A stretch of DNA of 64,000 nt. It comes from Palsa-189 sp963803735. Lineage in GTDB: Bacteria > Acidobacteriota > Terriglobia > Acidiferrales > UBA7541. This document shows positions 1 to 8,094 of this stretch, in pieces; the first letter of the stretch is position 1; the number at the start of each line of letters is the position of its first letter. The notes under the pieces were generated by a model. That model did no database searches and was not told where the DNA came from. It worked only from the letters and a program-made list of their open reading frames with translations. The stretch spans positions 744,001 through 808,000 of the forward strand of contig CAWDNV010000010.1 of NCBI GenBank assembly GCA_963803735.1. Reading direction: 5' to 3'. Position numbers and translations under genes: made by a program.

Positions 1-373
1 TGGGCTGCCCAGGCCGATTCCCGCAGACAACGATCGCATCGGCGGCTGGATGTTGATGTACCAGATGCTGCAGGCGGGGCAATGGCTGATCGCGGATCAT
101 TGCACGCGTCTCGTCGAGTGTTTGCCGACGCTCATACGCGATCCGGCGAACGTGGAAGACGTGCAGAAAATGGACGGAGACGATCCGGCAGATAGCGCGC
201 GCTATGGGCTCAAGTCGCGGCTCGCTTCAGCGCGAGCGCCAATCGAGCAGCGCGTAGCCGAGCGCATCAGCGCTGTCGATCCTACTTCGCGGGCCATCTG
301 GACGCAGAAATATGTGGCCGAGGAGCGCCGGGGGGCGCGCGCTCCGCTGCTGCCAATGCGGCATGGGCGCTGA
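1..373 (+). CDS. Phage terminase large subunit, C-terminal fragment (gene starts outside window)
   Basis: The frame is open from base 2, so the true start lies upstream and only about 123 residues are visible. The fragment opens with an ADNDRIGGWMLMYQML segment followed by RLVECLPTLIRD and DDPADSARYGL. This pattern, an asparagine-aspartate-arginine block and then a late Asp-Asp-x-Ala-Asp-x-x-Arg-Tyr motif, is typical of the nuclease-domain end of terminase large subunits that cut and package phage DNA. The last 20 or so residues are Arg/Ala rich and not conserved. The portal gene follows, as expected for a packaging module. Assignment is by motif recognition. Confidence 0.75.
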   Translation, partial: GLPRPIPADNDRIGGWMLMYQMLQAGQWLIADHCTRLVECLPTLIRDPANVEDVQKMDGDDPADSARYGLKSRLASARAPIEQRVAERISAVDPTSRAIWTQKYVAEERRGARAPLLPMRHGR

Positions 374-409
374 GACCACGGCAGGCGGGTTGGCGGAGAG
401 ACGCTTTTA

Positions 410-724
410 ATGTTCGACAAAATCATGGATTGGCTCGGGCGATTGCGGCAGGGAATGCGGAGCCGCTACGTGCGGCTGCTCGAAGCTGAGATCGCGCGCG
501 AGCGCGCGGAGATCGAGCGGGTTCGCACCGAGAATCGCGCGATGCTGAATTCGCTGCTGGGCACGGCGGGAGTGCCGCCGATCGAAACGCCGCCGGTGCA
601 TCCGGCGCAGATTGCGCCGATACGAAGGCGATCGTGGTCGCAGATTGCTGCGGCGCGAGAAATCGAAGCGGCACGAGAGGCGCGGATGCGCGGACAATCC
701 GGGGCGCAAGGGCAGCGCGGCTAG
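410..724 (+). CDS. Small phage protein with coiled-coil N-terminus, function unknown
   Basis: A 104-residue protein starting at an ATG about 10 bases after a GGAGAG ribosome-binding site (394-399). Residues about 10-50 are a charged helix rich in Arg and Glu (EIARERAEIERVRTEN), likely a coiled coil; residues 55-75 are Pro rich. It lies between terminase and portal, where small head-assembly or packaging proteins are common, but I do not recognise the family. Its last 70 bases are repeated in diverged form about 119 bases downstream, so the C-terminus may have been remodelled by a local duplication. Confidence 0.55.
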   Translation: MFDKIMDWLGRLRQGMRSRYVRLLEAEIARERAEIERVRTENRAMLNSLLGTAGVPPIETPPVHPAQIAPIRRRSWSQIAAAREIEAAREARMRGQSGAQGQRG

Positions 725-842
725 CGCGCCGCAGCGGGACTTTTTCGATACGCGCGCTGATCGCGCGCGGGGCGCGAGAGATTGCGGCGGGACGAGAAGC
801 GCGTGCCAGCGAACAATCCGGTGCGCAAGGGCAGCGCGGAGC
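653..842 (+). repeat. Diverged direct duplication of a gene 3' end
   Basis: Bases 653-722, the last coding part of the preceding small phage gene, recur at 772-842. Both copies share GCGCGAGA near the start and CAATCCGG.GCGCAAGGGCAGCGCGG at the end. The second copy could be read as a C-terminus in another frame. It looks like a local tandem duplication that left the original stop codon in the first copy. Confidence 0.6.
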
Positions 843-844
843 GT

Positions 845-1324
845 GACGCCGGCAAAAGCCCCAGGGCCCCCGCCAACGACAGCGGGGCGCCCTGGGCCAC
901 AAAGAACAACAGCAGATCCCTCGCCCCACCCCAACGGGCGCAAAAGCAGCGCCCGCTGGGGACCCCGGGTGTCGGTCGCCCGCGTGAAGACACGCGGACG
1001 AACTTCCTCGGGATGACAGCTCTTATGTGTGCGGCGGCTTTCTGGCGGGACACGAAGAGAGATTCTTCGGGTTAACGGCGTAAACCCGCTCAGGATGACA
1101 ATTGCTCCAGAAACGAGCCTAACCAGAATGTAGCGACGGGCTTTAGTCGGCATTCTCTGCTGGAAAAGAAGCGTGCTGCCCTAAAGGGCAGCGCTACAGA
1201 TGCCGCCCTCGACAGCCTCAGGGATACGAGACCCTGTACGGCAAGTAATCGCCAACTTTCGTGAACAGCAGTGCCAAGAGGCGGGCTCCTCGGAATGACA
1301 GCGGTTTATTTGCGAGCAAGGTAG
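845..1324. repeat. Cluster of palindromic elements (families C, B, A, E) filling the gap before the portal gene
   Basis: No gene is supported here. Family C lies at 854-904 (GCCCCAGGGCC to GCGCCCTGGGCCACAA). Family B lies at 909-1019 (GCAGATCCCTCG to TCCTCGGGATGACA) and holds a further inner hairpin. Family A lies at 1055-1101 (GAGATTCTTCG to CTCAGGATGACA). Family E copies lie at 1127-1155 and 1173-1199 (CTGCCCTAAAGGGCAG core, GCGCTACA end). A right half of family B lies at 1284-1302. About 80 percent of the gap is explained by these elements. Confidence 0.75.
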
Positions 1325-4036
1325 ATGACCCAAACTGAAAACGCGATATTGAAAGATACGGAGCGCGGTGCGGCCGTTGAGGCCGACGGCAATGCGCCAA
1401 AGCAGTCGGTGCAGCTTGGCGGCGGGATTTCGCTCGGGCTCGATTCGCAAAATGATCCGCAGGCGCAAGCACTCGGCCCGAATAACGAACGCCTGGAGCA
1501 AGCGGCGCCGCGGTTGGTGAACGCGTTACGCGAGCTCGTGGTGCAGTTTCGGCAGGAAGGAATCGTAGCGCGGCGGCACGAGATCCGGCGCATTCGCCAG
1601 GCGCGGCTTTTCTGGCAGGGGCTGCAATACGTCTGGTGGAATCCGCAGGACATGAATTGGCACCTGCCGTGGGAAGCGAAAAGTTATGACGATTCGGCGC
1701 TGGAAGAGATGCCGCGCTTCCAGTTCGTCACGAATTTGTATCAGGCGTTCGGGCTGTCGTTTGTCTCCGTGATCAGCCAGGATGTGCCGGCCACGCGTTT
1801 TTATCCGCAATCCACGCTGAGCGAAGCCGATATCGAGACGGCCAAGGCCGCTTCGCAGGTGGCGGAGCTGGTCGAGCAAAACAATCGCGTGCAGCAGTTG
1901 CTGACCGGGGTGGGATTTTATCTTTGGACCGACGGCAAAATTGGCGGGTACGTGCGGTACGTTGCGGATGGGCAGCGGTTCGGGTGGCGCGACGAGCTGA
2001 TGCTCGAAGAACAGTGGGTTCGGCTGGGGCGTGATGCATACGTGTGCCCGAAGTGCGGGGCGGAGAGCGAAGCCGGCGACGATTCGACGAGCGCAAATGC
2101 GCGGAGAAAAGCCCCAGGTGACCCGACTGAAGGCGTCGGGTCACACTGGGCTACACAAGACCTGCAACAGAGAGATTCTTCGGGCCTGACTTCGATTAGC
2201 GCCAAAGCTTCGCTTTGGCCGAGAGGCCCTCAGAATGACAACGCGGGGCAGGAGGCCACGGGAGGAACGGACTCAGGGGCGGCGAAATCTTTTCTGGCCG
2301 GGACGATCTGCGCGCAATGCGGCGCGACGCTCAGCGCGAACGATTTTCGTCCGGCGCCGCTGGTGCCAGTGCCACAAAGCGTCGGCACGCGCCGGGTGGC
2401 TAACGGGCAGGAAGTGATCTCCATCGTCGGCGGACTGGAACTGAATACGCCGGTGTGGGCCAACGAGCAGTACGAGTTCCCATACTTGCAATGGCAGATG
2501 GAAGTGCATCGCGCGAAGTTGAAGGCAGCCTTTCCGCACGCGGCCGACAAGATTCAGATGGGCGGACCGCAAGCAGCGGACGATATTTATGCGCGGGCGA
2601 CGCGGATTGCCGTGTCGCAGGGCATGCCGACGATTCATCCGGGCGACGCGCTTTTCAATCTCATTACGTTTTCGCGCACGTGGATTCGTCCGTGGGCGTT
2701 TTATTCCATCGAAGACGCCGCGGTGCGCGATCAGCTTCTGCGGCTGTTTCCAGACGGCTGCTACGTGGCTTTTGCCGGTGAGACTTACTGCGAATCCCGC
2801 AATGAGTCGATGGACGACTGCTGGCGCGTGATGCACGCGCTGCCGGGCGACGGCCAGAATCGGCCGAGCGTGGGCGATTCGCTGATCGAAGTGCAGGAGC
2901 GATACAACACGCTTTCCAATATTCAGGCCGAGACTTACGAATACGGCGTGCCGCCAATCTACGCGGATCCGCAGGTACTAGATTTTGATGGGCTCGCGAA
3001 TCAAACGGCGGAACCCGCAGCGCATTATCCGGCGCGGGCGCGACCGGGAATGTCGCTAGCGGACGGATTCTTTCAGCCTGCGCCGGCGCAAGTGCCGCCG
3101 GACATGCTGAGACATCAGCAGGACCTGATCGGGCCGATCGCGCAATTCCTCACAGGGCTTTTTCCGGCGGTGTTTGGCGGAGAAATGGAAAACGTGAAAA
3201 CCGCGAGCGGCTACGCGATGGCTCGCGATCAAGCGCTGGGGCGATTAGGGCTCGTTTGGCGCCGGCTCAAATCTTTTTATTGTGACGTGATGCTGCTGTC
3301 GGTGGATTGTTTCCGGAAAAACCGGCCCGACGACGTGGAGATTCCGTTTCTCGGCGCGGGCGGGGAGTTCGAGGCGCGCTTCATCCGGCTGGCGAATCTG
3401 AAGGGCAATATTCAGGCACATCCGGAATCGGACGAGACGTTCCCACGGCTGAAATCGCAGCAACGCGCCGTGCTGCAACAACTGATGACGAACCCCGATC
3501 CAACGATTCAGGCGGCGCTGCGCGAGCCGGCGAATCTCGGGTTCGTCAAGTCGCTCGTCGGCTTGAGCGAACTCGTCGTGCCGGGAGACGATGCACGCAA
3601 CAAACAGCTGCGGGAGATACAGGCTTTGTTAACGGCCGGACTTCTTTTTTCGCCGCAAGCTCGCCTTGCCGGGGACGTTGCGGCCTTCGACAAGACTTCT
3701 TTAACGGCCGAAGCTCCCCTTACCGGGGACTTCGGCCTGGGTGCCTCAACTTCTCCGCCGGGCGCGGAAGACACGCCCGGCCCTCTGTCCGCAGGCCGAT
3801 CTACGGTGCCGGTGGATGAGTTGCTGGACGATCACGCGACGGAATTCGAGGAGTGCCGGCGGTGGGCGAGTTCCGATGCCGGGCAGATTGCGCGCGCGCA
3901 GAATCCCGCAGGCTTTGCCAATGTACGCGCGCACGCGGCGGAACATGCCGCGGCACTCGCACGGCAGCAGGCTCAGACTTCTTTAACGGCCAAAGCTCCC
4001 CTTGCCGGGGACTTCGGCCTGGGTGCCAGAACCTAA
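1325..4036 (+). CDS. Phage portal protein with repeat-encoded insertions
   Basis: A 903-residue head-to-tail portal protein, the ring through which DNA is packaged and ejected. Support comes from its length, position between terminase and scaffold/capsid genes, and its composition, including an LFWQGLQYVWWNPQDMNWHLPWE region near residue 100 and a long helical C-terminal half. A zinc-ribbon-like pair, CPKC (241-244) and CAQC (329-332), is separated by 84 residues. About 46 of these (261-306) are encoded by palindromic elements of families C and A lying in frame. Two family F hairpins encode residues about 773-809, and another supplies the last 20 residues and sits at the stop codon. No strong Shine-Dalgarno site precedes the ATG. 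I am fairly sure of the portal call; the subfamily (P22-like or other) is not determined. Confidence 0.8.
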   Translation: MTQTENAILKDTERGAAVEADGNAPKQSVQLGGGISLGLDSQNDPQAQALGPNNERLEQAAPRLVNALRELVVQFRQEGIVARRHEIRRIRQARLFWQGLQYVWWNPQDMNWHLPWEAKSYDDSALEEMPRFQFVTNLYQAFGLSFVSVISQDVPATRFYPQSTLSEADIETAKAASQVAELVEQNNRVQQLLTGVGFYLWTDGKIGGYVRYVADGQRFGWRDELMLEEQWVRLGRDAYVCPKCGAESEAGDDSTSANARRKAPGDPTEGVGSHWATQDLQQRDSSGLTSISAKASLWPRGPQNDNAGQEATGGTDSGAAKSFLAGTICAQCGATLSANDFRPAPLVPVPQSVGTRRVANGQEVISIVGGLELNTPVWANEQYEFPYLQWQMEVHRAKLKAAFPHAADKIQMGGPQAADDIYARATRIAVSQGMPTIHPGDALFNLITFSRTWIRPWAFYSIEDAAVRDQLLRLFPDGCYVAFAGETYCESRNESMDDCWRVMHALPGDGQNRPSVGDSLIEVQERYNTLSNIQAETYEYGVPPIYADPQVLDFDGLANQTAEPAAHYPARARPGMSLADGFFQPAPAQVPPDMLRHQQDLIGPIAQFLTGLFPAVFGGEMENVKTASGYAMARDQALGRLGLVWRRLKSFYCDVMLLSVDCFRKNRPDDVEIPFLGAGGEFEARFIRLANLKGNIQAHPESDETFPRLKSQQRAVLQQLMTNPDPTIQAALREPANLGFVKSLVGLSELVVPGDDARNKQLREIQALLTAGLLFSPQARLAGDVAAFDKTSLTAEAPLTGDFGLGASTSPPGAEDTPGPLSAGRSTVPVDELLDDHATEFEECRRWASSDAGQIARAQNPAGFANVRAHAAEHAAALARQQAQTSLTAKAPLAGDFGLGART
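2107..2241. repeat. In-frame family C plus family A elements inside the portal zinc ribbon
   Basis: Bases 2107-2159 form a family C element. Its arms GCCCCAG and CTGGGCTACA enclose a perfect 10-bp stem GTGACCCGAC/GTCGGGTCAC. Bases 2168-2241 form a family A element (GAGATTCTTCG to CTCAGAATGACAAC) with an inner hairpin GCCAAAGC/GCTTTGGC at 2201-2219. The same arms occur in intergenic copies across the window. The reading frame stays open through both elements. Confidence 0.8.
3640..3752. repeat. Two tandem family F hairpins in the portal coding sequence
   Basis: The first hairpin, 3651-3684, has stem CGCCGCAA/TTGCGGC around AAGCTCGCC...GGGGAC. The second, 3703-3737, has stem GGCCGAAG/CTTCGGCC around CTCCCCTTACCGGGGA. 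Both follow a GACTTCTTTTTT or ACTTCTTTAACG leader, and the first ends in TTCGACAAG, matching intergenic family F copies. They are translated in frame as a Ser/Pro/Gly-rich linker. Confidence 0.75.
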
Positions 4037-4067
4037 GGAGCCGGTCGCATCCTGTTGGTGCGCCGGC
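3975..4067. repeat. Family F hairpin at the portal stop codon and a second hairpin after it
   Basis: Bases 3975-4035 repeat the ACTTCTTTAACGGCC...AAGCTCCCC...GGGGACTTCGGCCTGGGTGCC arrangement of the upstream copy; the portal stop TAA follows directly. A second hairpin at 4040-4067 has stem GCCGGTCGC/GCGCCGGC around ATCCTGTTGGTG, the loop used by other family F copies (8867, 51314). Confidence 0.7.
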
Positions 4068-4110
4068 CCTGGGTCCCGGCCAAACGAAATCGCAGTGACT
4101 CGGAGGAAAA

Positions 4111-5358
4111 ATGGAGCAGGGAAGCAGTACGAGCGCGCTGGCGGCGCGCACGGCAGGCATGACGGACGAACAGATTCTCGACCTCGATCTCGAGGCATTG
4201 CAAAACGGCGGAGGCGTTGGAGCGCAGGGAACTCCGGCGGGTTCTGTCGGAGCTCCTGGGGATTTTGGCGATGAATGGGAAGCTGCACTTTCGCAGGCAC
4301 CAAAATCGGCGGAAGGGACGGCGCAGGCGACTTCTTTAGCGGCCGAAGCTCCCGTTACCGGGGAGTTCGGCCTGGGCGCCGTAACTTCTTCGCAAAACCG
4401 GTTGACCGTGCCTGAAAAGGCTGGGGCGAATGCGCAGGGCGAGCGATCGGCAGCCGGGCAGGGCGAGCCCTTCGCAAAAAGCGCTCAGGGTGAACCTGCG
4501 TGGCTGAAGCAGCTCGAGACGCAGCCTGCGGCTGCGGCTGAGGCGCGTCAGTGGCGCGAGGCGTCAAAGGATGTGGCCGCGCTGGACGCCGCTTACTTCA
4601 GCGGCGATACCTCAGCGCGGTCAGGCCTGGCTACGCGGCTTTACGAGAGCGATCCAGCGGCATTTCGCGAAATGCTGGCGGAAAGCGCGCGCATGCTGGC
4701 GTCGCGCGATCCGCAGGCGCTGGCGGAGCTTGCGCGGCAACTCGGCATGAGCGAAGCGCAGCTGCCGAATGCGGCGACGAAATCGTTGGCGCAGGCAGCG
4801 CGATTGCCTGGGCCTGACACGTCGACACAAAACCAAATTGCCCCGGACAATCGTGGCACAGCTGCGTTCCCGGCCGAAGCTTACCGCGCATTTGAATCCG
4901 CGACCAATGAAGATGTGGCGAGGGGCACACGCGAGGCCATCGAGCGCACACTCGGATCCACGCTGCCCGAAGGCATTGGCGATGGGGCGCGGCGGCGCAT
5001 CGGCGATGACATTTTTCAGGAGCTCCACGCCACGCTTTCCAGCGATCGCGAACTGAGCCGGCAGGTGGGCGAGATCCTGCGCGGATGGCATTTCGATGGC
5101 GCGACGAAACAGCAGATCGTCTCGCTGATTTCGACTCGTGCGCGAGCGGCAATGCCGGAGGTGACGCGGCGCGTGGTGGCGGAATGGACTTCGTCGGTAC
5201 TCGCATCCGATCGTGCGCGAACGGCGCGCGTGGATGCGGCGGCTTCGCGGCGAGACATCACTGGAGGACGGCTGCCCAGCACCGTTCCGGCGAGCTCGCT
5301 GCGCCCGCGAAACGTCGATTACTCACGCATGAGCGACGAACAGATCCTGGATTTATAA
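4111..5358 (+). CDS. Putative phage scaffolding / head-assembly protein
   Basis: A 415-residue acidic, Ala/Gln-rich protein between portal and major capsid genes, the usual place of a scaffold. A GGAGGA site at 4101-4106 supports the ATG. It is mostly predicted helix with low-complexity linkers, as scaffolds are. MTDEQILDLDLEAL near residue 17 is echoed by MSDEQILDL as the last nine residues. A family F hairpin at 4329-4388 is read in frame (about residues 73-93), encoding the same kind of LAAEAPVTGEFGLGA linker as in the portal. I see no protease motif. The function is inferred from position and composition only. Confidence 0.6.
   Translation: MEQGSSTSALAARTAGMTDEQILDLDLEALQNGGGVGAQGTPAGSVGAPGDFGDEWEAALSQAPKSAEGTAQATSLAAEAPVTGEFGLGAVTSSQNRLTVPEKAGANAQGERSAAGQGEPFAKSAQGEPAWLKQLETQPAAAAEARQWREASKDVAALDAAYFSGDTSARSGLATRLYESDPAAFREMLAESARMLASRDPQALAELARQLGMSEAQLPNAATKSLAQAARLPGPDTSTQNQIAPDNRGTAAFPAEAYRAFESATNEDVARGTREAIERTLGSTLPEGIGDGARRRIGDDIFQELHATLSSDRELSRQVGEILRGWHFDGATKQQIVSLISTRARAAMPEVTRRVVAEWTSSVLASDRARTARVDAAASRRDITGGRLPSTVPASSLRPRNVDYSRMSDEQILDL
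4329..4388. repeat. In-frame family F hairpin inside the scaffold-like gene
   Basis: GACTTCTTTAGC leader, stem GGCCGAAG/TTCGGCC, inner CTCCCGTTACCGGGGAG, then CTGGGCGCC. It is nearly the same as the second portal copy at 3703-3745, including the translated sequence. Confidence 0.75.
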
Positions 5359-5678
5359 GACCAGATCTATTTCGGCGACCTTTCCGACTTCTACCTAGTT
5401 TCAAACGAAAAGGCAGATCCCTCGCTCGCTGCGGCGAGCTCGGGATGACAACCGTTTGCAAGCAAGGTTGTGCTGACAAAGCCTCAGTTCTCGTCCGCAA
5501 GAGGCGCGGCCGCGACCTGAGCTACAAATTCTCTCGCATTCCCCAAGCCTAACGGGCAAGTCGTACCGAAATTCCTCGTATTAAACCGAGCGCATTGGCC
5601 GCAGTGCGGCCACGGCGAGCGGCACAAGCCAAACCCGCACAGCCACGAATGGCTGTGCCACCAAAAGGAGAAAACACG
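5359..5678. repeat. Intergenic palindromic elements before the capsid gene
   Basis: Family B at 5410-5452 (GGCAGATCCCTCG to CTCGGGATGACAAC), a family C variant at 5478-5528 (AAAGCCTCAG to CTGAGCTACAAA), a short palindrome GGCCGCAGTGCGGCC at 5598-5612, and family G at 5638-5659 (GCACAGCCAC/GTGGCTGTGC type). The last element ends only a few bases before the capsid ribosome-binding site at 5664-5670. No gene is seen. Confidence 0.65.
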
Positions 5679-6935
5679 ATGGCGCAAATGCAAAATACGC
5701 AGACCATTGCGCTGCAACTGGAAAAGGTGCGGGACAAAGTGCCGCTGCTGTACGAACGCGACGACGTCCTGCTCAGCATGATCCAGCAGCGCGGAGATGT
5801 GGAGAAAGTCAGCTCGCGCAACATGCGGATTCCGCTGCAAGTGAACCCCGGAGGCAAAGGCGGTTCCTACAACGCCGATGGCGGCGATCTGGGGCGCGGC
5901 TCGGGCACCAGCTACGACGTGGCGCAGATTTCGCCGATCTATTTCAGATTCGCGGTAGAGATCAGCAAGCTCGTCGAGTACGCCACGAACGCGCGTGAGA
6001 AGGCCATCGAGAATGCCGCCAAGCGCGAAGTGGCGAACGGGATGAAGCAATTCCGCGCGTTCCTGGACAAAGTCCTGCAGACCGCCGGAAACGGCGTGCT
6101 GGGCACGATTGGTTCCGTGAGCGGCACTACGCTGACGATGAATACGCCGCCCGGCGCCGCGCTGGTTTACGTGGGCCAGACGATCCAGGTTTACGACTCG
6201 ACCATCACGACGAATCGCGGCTCCTGTAACGTGGTCGCCGCCGATCCCATCAGCAGCACGCAGACGATCACCATCGACGCATTGCCAACCGGAACCATCG
6301 CCACGGACGTAATCGTGCACGACGGGCTTTCCGGCGCGCAGCCGACTTCGCTATTTGGCATAAAGTATCACCAAAACAACGCCACCACCGGTACATGGAT
6401 GAATCTGAGCCGCGCGACTTACCCACAGCAGTTGCAGACGCCGCGCGTGAATGCGGCGAATTCCGCGCTCGTGCCCGGCTATGTGCGCCTGGCCATCAAC
6501 AAGGTCCGCAAAGCGCTGGGCATCGGCCATCTCGGCAAACTGATCGCTTATACCTCGGTCGAGCAGGAACATGCCTGGGAGAATCTTGGCATCACCATCA
6601 GCCAGGTGATCAAGGAAAACGCCAGCGGCAGCGCCAACGATCTCGATCTGCTCTTTTCGGGGCGCAAGACGATGTCCGGCGTGCCGATCAAATCTTCCAT
6701 CAATGCCGACCAGACGCGCGTGGATTTTCTCGACCTTTCGCACTGGGGGCGTGCCGTGATCAAGGATATCGATTATTTCGAGGTGGGCGACCAAACGGTC
6801 TTCCCGATTTACGGAACCTCGGGCGGACTCTCCGCGGCGTTCATCTTCTATTTTGACACCGGCTTCCAGGTGTTTTCGGATTCACCGCGGAGCGGGGCGT
6901 ACATCGACGGGCTGGCGAGACCGACGGGGTACTAG
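5679..6935 (+). CDS. Phage major capsid protein
   Basis: A 418-residue protein with an ideal start: AAAGGAG, 8 bases, then ATG at 5679; an in-frame upstream TTG at 5595 lacks such a site. The N-terminal part (LEKVRDKVPLLYERDDVLLSMIQQRGDVEKVSSRNMRIPL) is a helix leading into a basic strand. A Gly/Thr-rich insertion at about 140-220 and a C-terminal SAAFIFYFDTGFQVFSDSPRSG region follow. This layout, together with its position directly after the scaffold, matches HK97-fold major capsid proteins. The gene is free of the palindromic elements found in its neighbours, in keeping with strong constraint on the shell protein. Confidence 0.8.
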   Translation: MAQMQNTQTIALQLEKVRDKVPLLYERDDVLLSMIQQRGDVEKVSSRNMRIPLQVNPGGKGGSYNADGGDLGRGSGTSYDVAQISPIYFRFAVEISKLVEYATNAREKAIENAAKREVANGMKQFRAFLDKVLQTAGNGVLGTIGSVSGTTLTMNTPPGAALVYVGQTIQVYDSTITTNRGSCNVVAADPISSTQTITIDALPTGTIATDVIVHDGLSGAQPTSLFGIKYHQNNATTGTWMNLSRATYPQQLQTPRVNAANSALVPGYVRLAINKVRKALGIGHLGKLIAYTSVEQEHAWENLGITISQVIKENASGSANDLDLLFSGRKTMSGVPIKSSINADQTRVDFLDLSHWGRAVIKDIDYFEVGDQTVFPIYGTSGGLSAAFIFYFDTGFQVFSDSPRSGAYIDGLARPTGY

Positions 6936-6936
6936 C

Positions 6937-7042
6937 GCTTCTTTTTAACGCCAAAAGTCGCGTGAATTTTGTTAACGCGCGAAAGCTCCTGATGCCCATG
7001 ACTTTCGCGCGAAGAGACGCGCTTTTGGCGTTCGACAACACC
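6937..7042. repeat. Full-length family F element with nested stems
   Basis: Leader CTTCTTTTTAACG, outer stem CGCCAAAAG (6950-6958) pairing with CTTTTGGCG (7022-7030), inner stem GCGCGAAAG/CTTTCGCGC around CTCCTGATGCCCATGA, tail TTCGACAACACCA. It begins one base after the capsid stop codon. Confidence 0.8.
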
Positions 7043-7043
7043 A

Positions 7044-7790
7044 ATGTGTTTCAACCCCTCCACCCACGAAGCGACTTCTTTAGGCCGGAAAAACGGCGTG
7101 ATTGGCACGCCTTTTTCCGGCTCGACGACGTCTTTTGTTGCGCCGCAAGCTCGCCTTGCCGGCGACGTTGCGGCGCCCGACGACACCAATCATTTGGCGA
7201 TACGAATCATTCGGGAGCAGCACGAAACGCCGGAGGCGGTTCGGCGGCGGCTGGAGATTGCCGGCGGACGAAACCGCTTGGGCGAAGCGAATTATCGCGC
7301 CGTGTGGGGGTGGTCGCGCCTGGCGTGGGTGGGCGGCAAGTGGGAAGACCGCAGCTCGGCCGGCGAACTCGTACGCGAATGCGTGGAGCTGCGGCGCGTA
7401 CCCAAGTACGAGCCGCACGATCGCTGGCACATCGAACGATGGCTGCCGCCGGAAGCTTACGGCTCGCCGCGAGCCTGGTACGCGCACACGATCGAGCGCG
7501 CGGACGGCGTCAGCGTGCCCGCGCTTGGCCCTTATCCCGAACGCGGCGAATACGAGCATTGCTTCACGCTCGAAGGGCCGCGCGGCGAATTCGTGCAGCT
7601 CACACCTACCGTGGCCGAATACATTGCACGCGCCATCGAAGCGGGACGGCGCGCGAGCGCCGGCGACAGGCGGCAGGCAATCGAGCAGCGCGAACAGCGC
7701 AGCGAGCGCGATTACGACAATTGGGCCTGGGACGTGCTCGATAGCGGATGCCCAGCGTTTCACGGGGTGCCGTTTGTGGCCGTTTTATAG
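7044..7790 (+). CDS. Phage protein of unknown function with a repeat-derived N-terminus
   Basis: A 248-residue frame downstream of the capsid gene. Residues about 10-48 are translated from two family F hairpins (7071-7190), so the ancestral protein probably began near residue 51, where a TTG at 7194 directly follows the element tail; neither start has a good ribosome-binding site. The body (HLAIRIIREQHETPEAVRRRLE, RAVWGWSRLAWV, then a His/Trp/Glu-rich middle with YEPHDRWHIERWLPPE) looks conserved but I do not recognise the fold. The C-terminus is Arg/Glu rich and helical. Probable head-associated protein by position only. Confidence 0.5.
   Translation: MCFNPSTHEATSLGRKNGVIGTPFSGSTTSFVAPQARLAGDVAAPDDTNHLAIRIIREQHETPEAVRRRLEIAGGRNRLGEANYRAVWGWSRLAWVGGKWEDRSSAGELVRECVELRRVPKYEPHDRWHIERWLPPEAYGSPRAWYAHTIERADGVSVPALGPYPERGEYEHCFTLEGPRGEFVQLTPTVAEYIARAIEAGRRASAGDRRQAIEQREQRSERDYDNWAWDVLDSGCPAFHGVPFVAVL
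7071..7190. repeat. Two family F hairpins forming the N-terminus of a phage gene
   Basis: The first stem is GCCGGAAAAACGGCGTG at 7084-7100 with CACGCCTTTTTCCGGC at 7106-7121. The second is CGCCGCAA...TTGCGGCG at 7141-7175. Leader GACTTCTTTAG and tail CGACGACACCAAT match the family. Confidence 0.75.
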
Positions 7791-8060
7791 CGCCAAAAGC
7801 CGCGTGGACTTTGGTAACGCGCGAAAGCTCCTGATGCCCATGACTTTCGCGCGAGGAACGGGAAAAGCCCCAGGGCCCCGCAACGTCTTTTGTTGTTGCG
7901 TGCGCTTTGGCGCCGGTCGCGGGCGCCCTGGGCTACAAGTTGTTTTTCGAGCGCCAAAAGCCGCGTGGACTTTGTTAACGCGCGAAAGCTCCTGATTCCC
8001 ATGACGTTCGCGGCGAGGACTTTCGCGGGAAGAGACGCGCTTTTGGCGTTCGACAACACC
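7784..8060. repeat. Composite of family F, family C and family F elements
   Basis: A family F left part (7784-7857, GCCAAAAGCCGCGTGG, inner stem GCGCGAAAG/CTTTCGCGC) stops where a complete family C element begins (7862-7938, AAAGCCCCAGGGCCCC to GCGCCCTGGGCTACAA). A second family F copy follows (7950-8060) with a further short insertion GTTCGCGGCGAGGA inside its inner stem. It fills the roughly 300-base gap between two phage genes; no gene is seen in it. Confidence 0.75.
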
Positions 8061-8094
8061 AATAAGTATTTGCGAAAAGGAAGAGGGGAGAATC

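Noticed and set aside
407..1153. Long minus-strand frame opposite the small phage gene and element cluster
   Set aside because: Arg/Ala-rich, runs across element arms and opposite supported genes; a high-GC shadow.
4621..5206. Two long minus-strand frames opposite the scaffold-like gene
   Set aside because: Composition is Arg/Ala/Pro rich, typical of an opposite-strand shadow; the plus-strand gene has a strong ribosome-binding site and fits the phage order.
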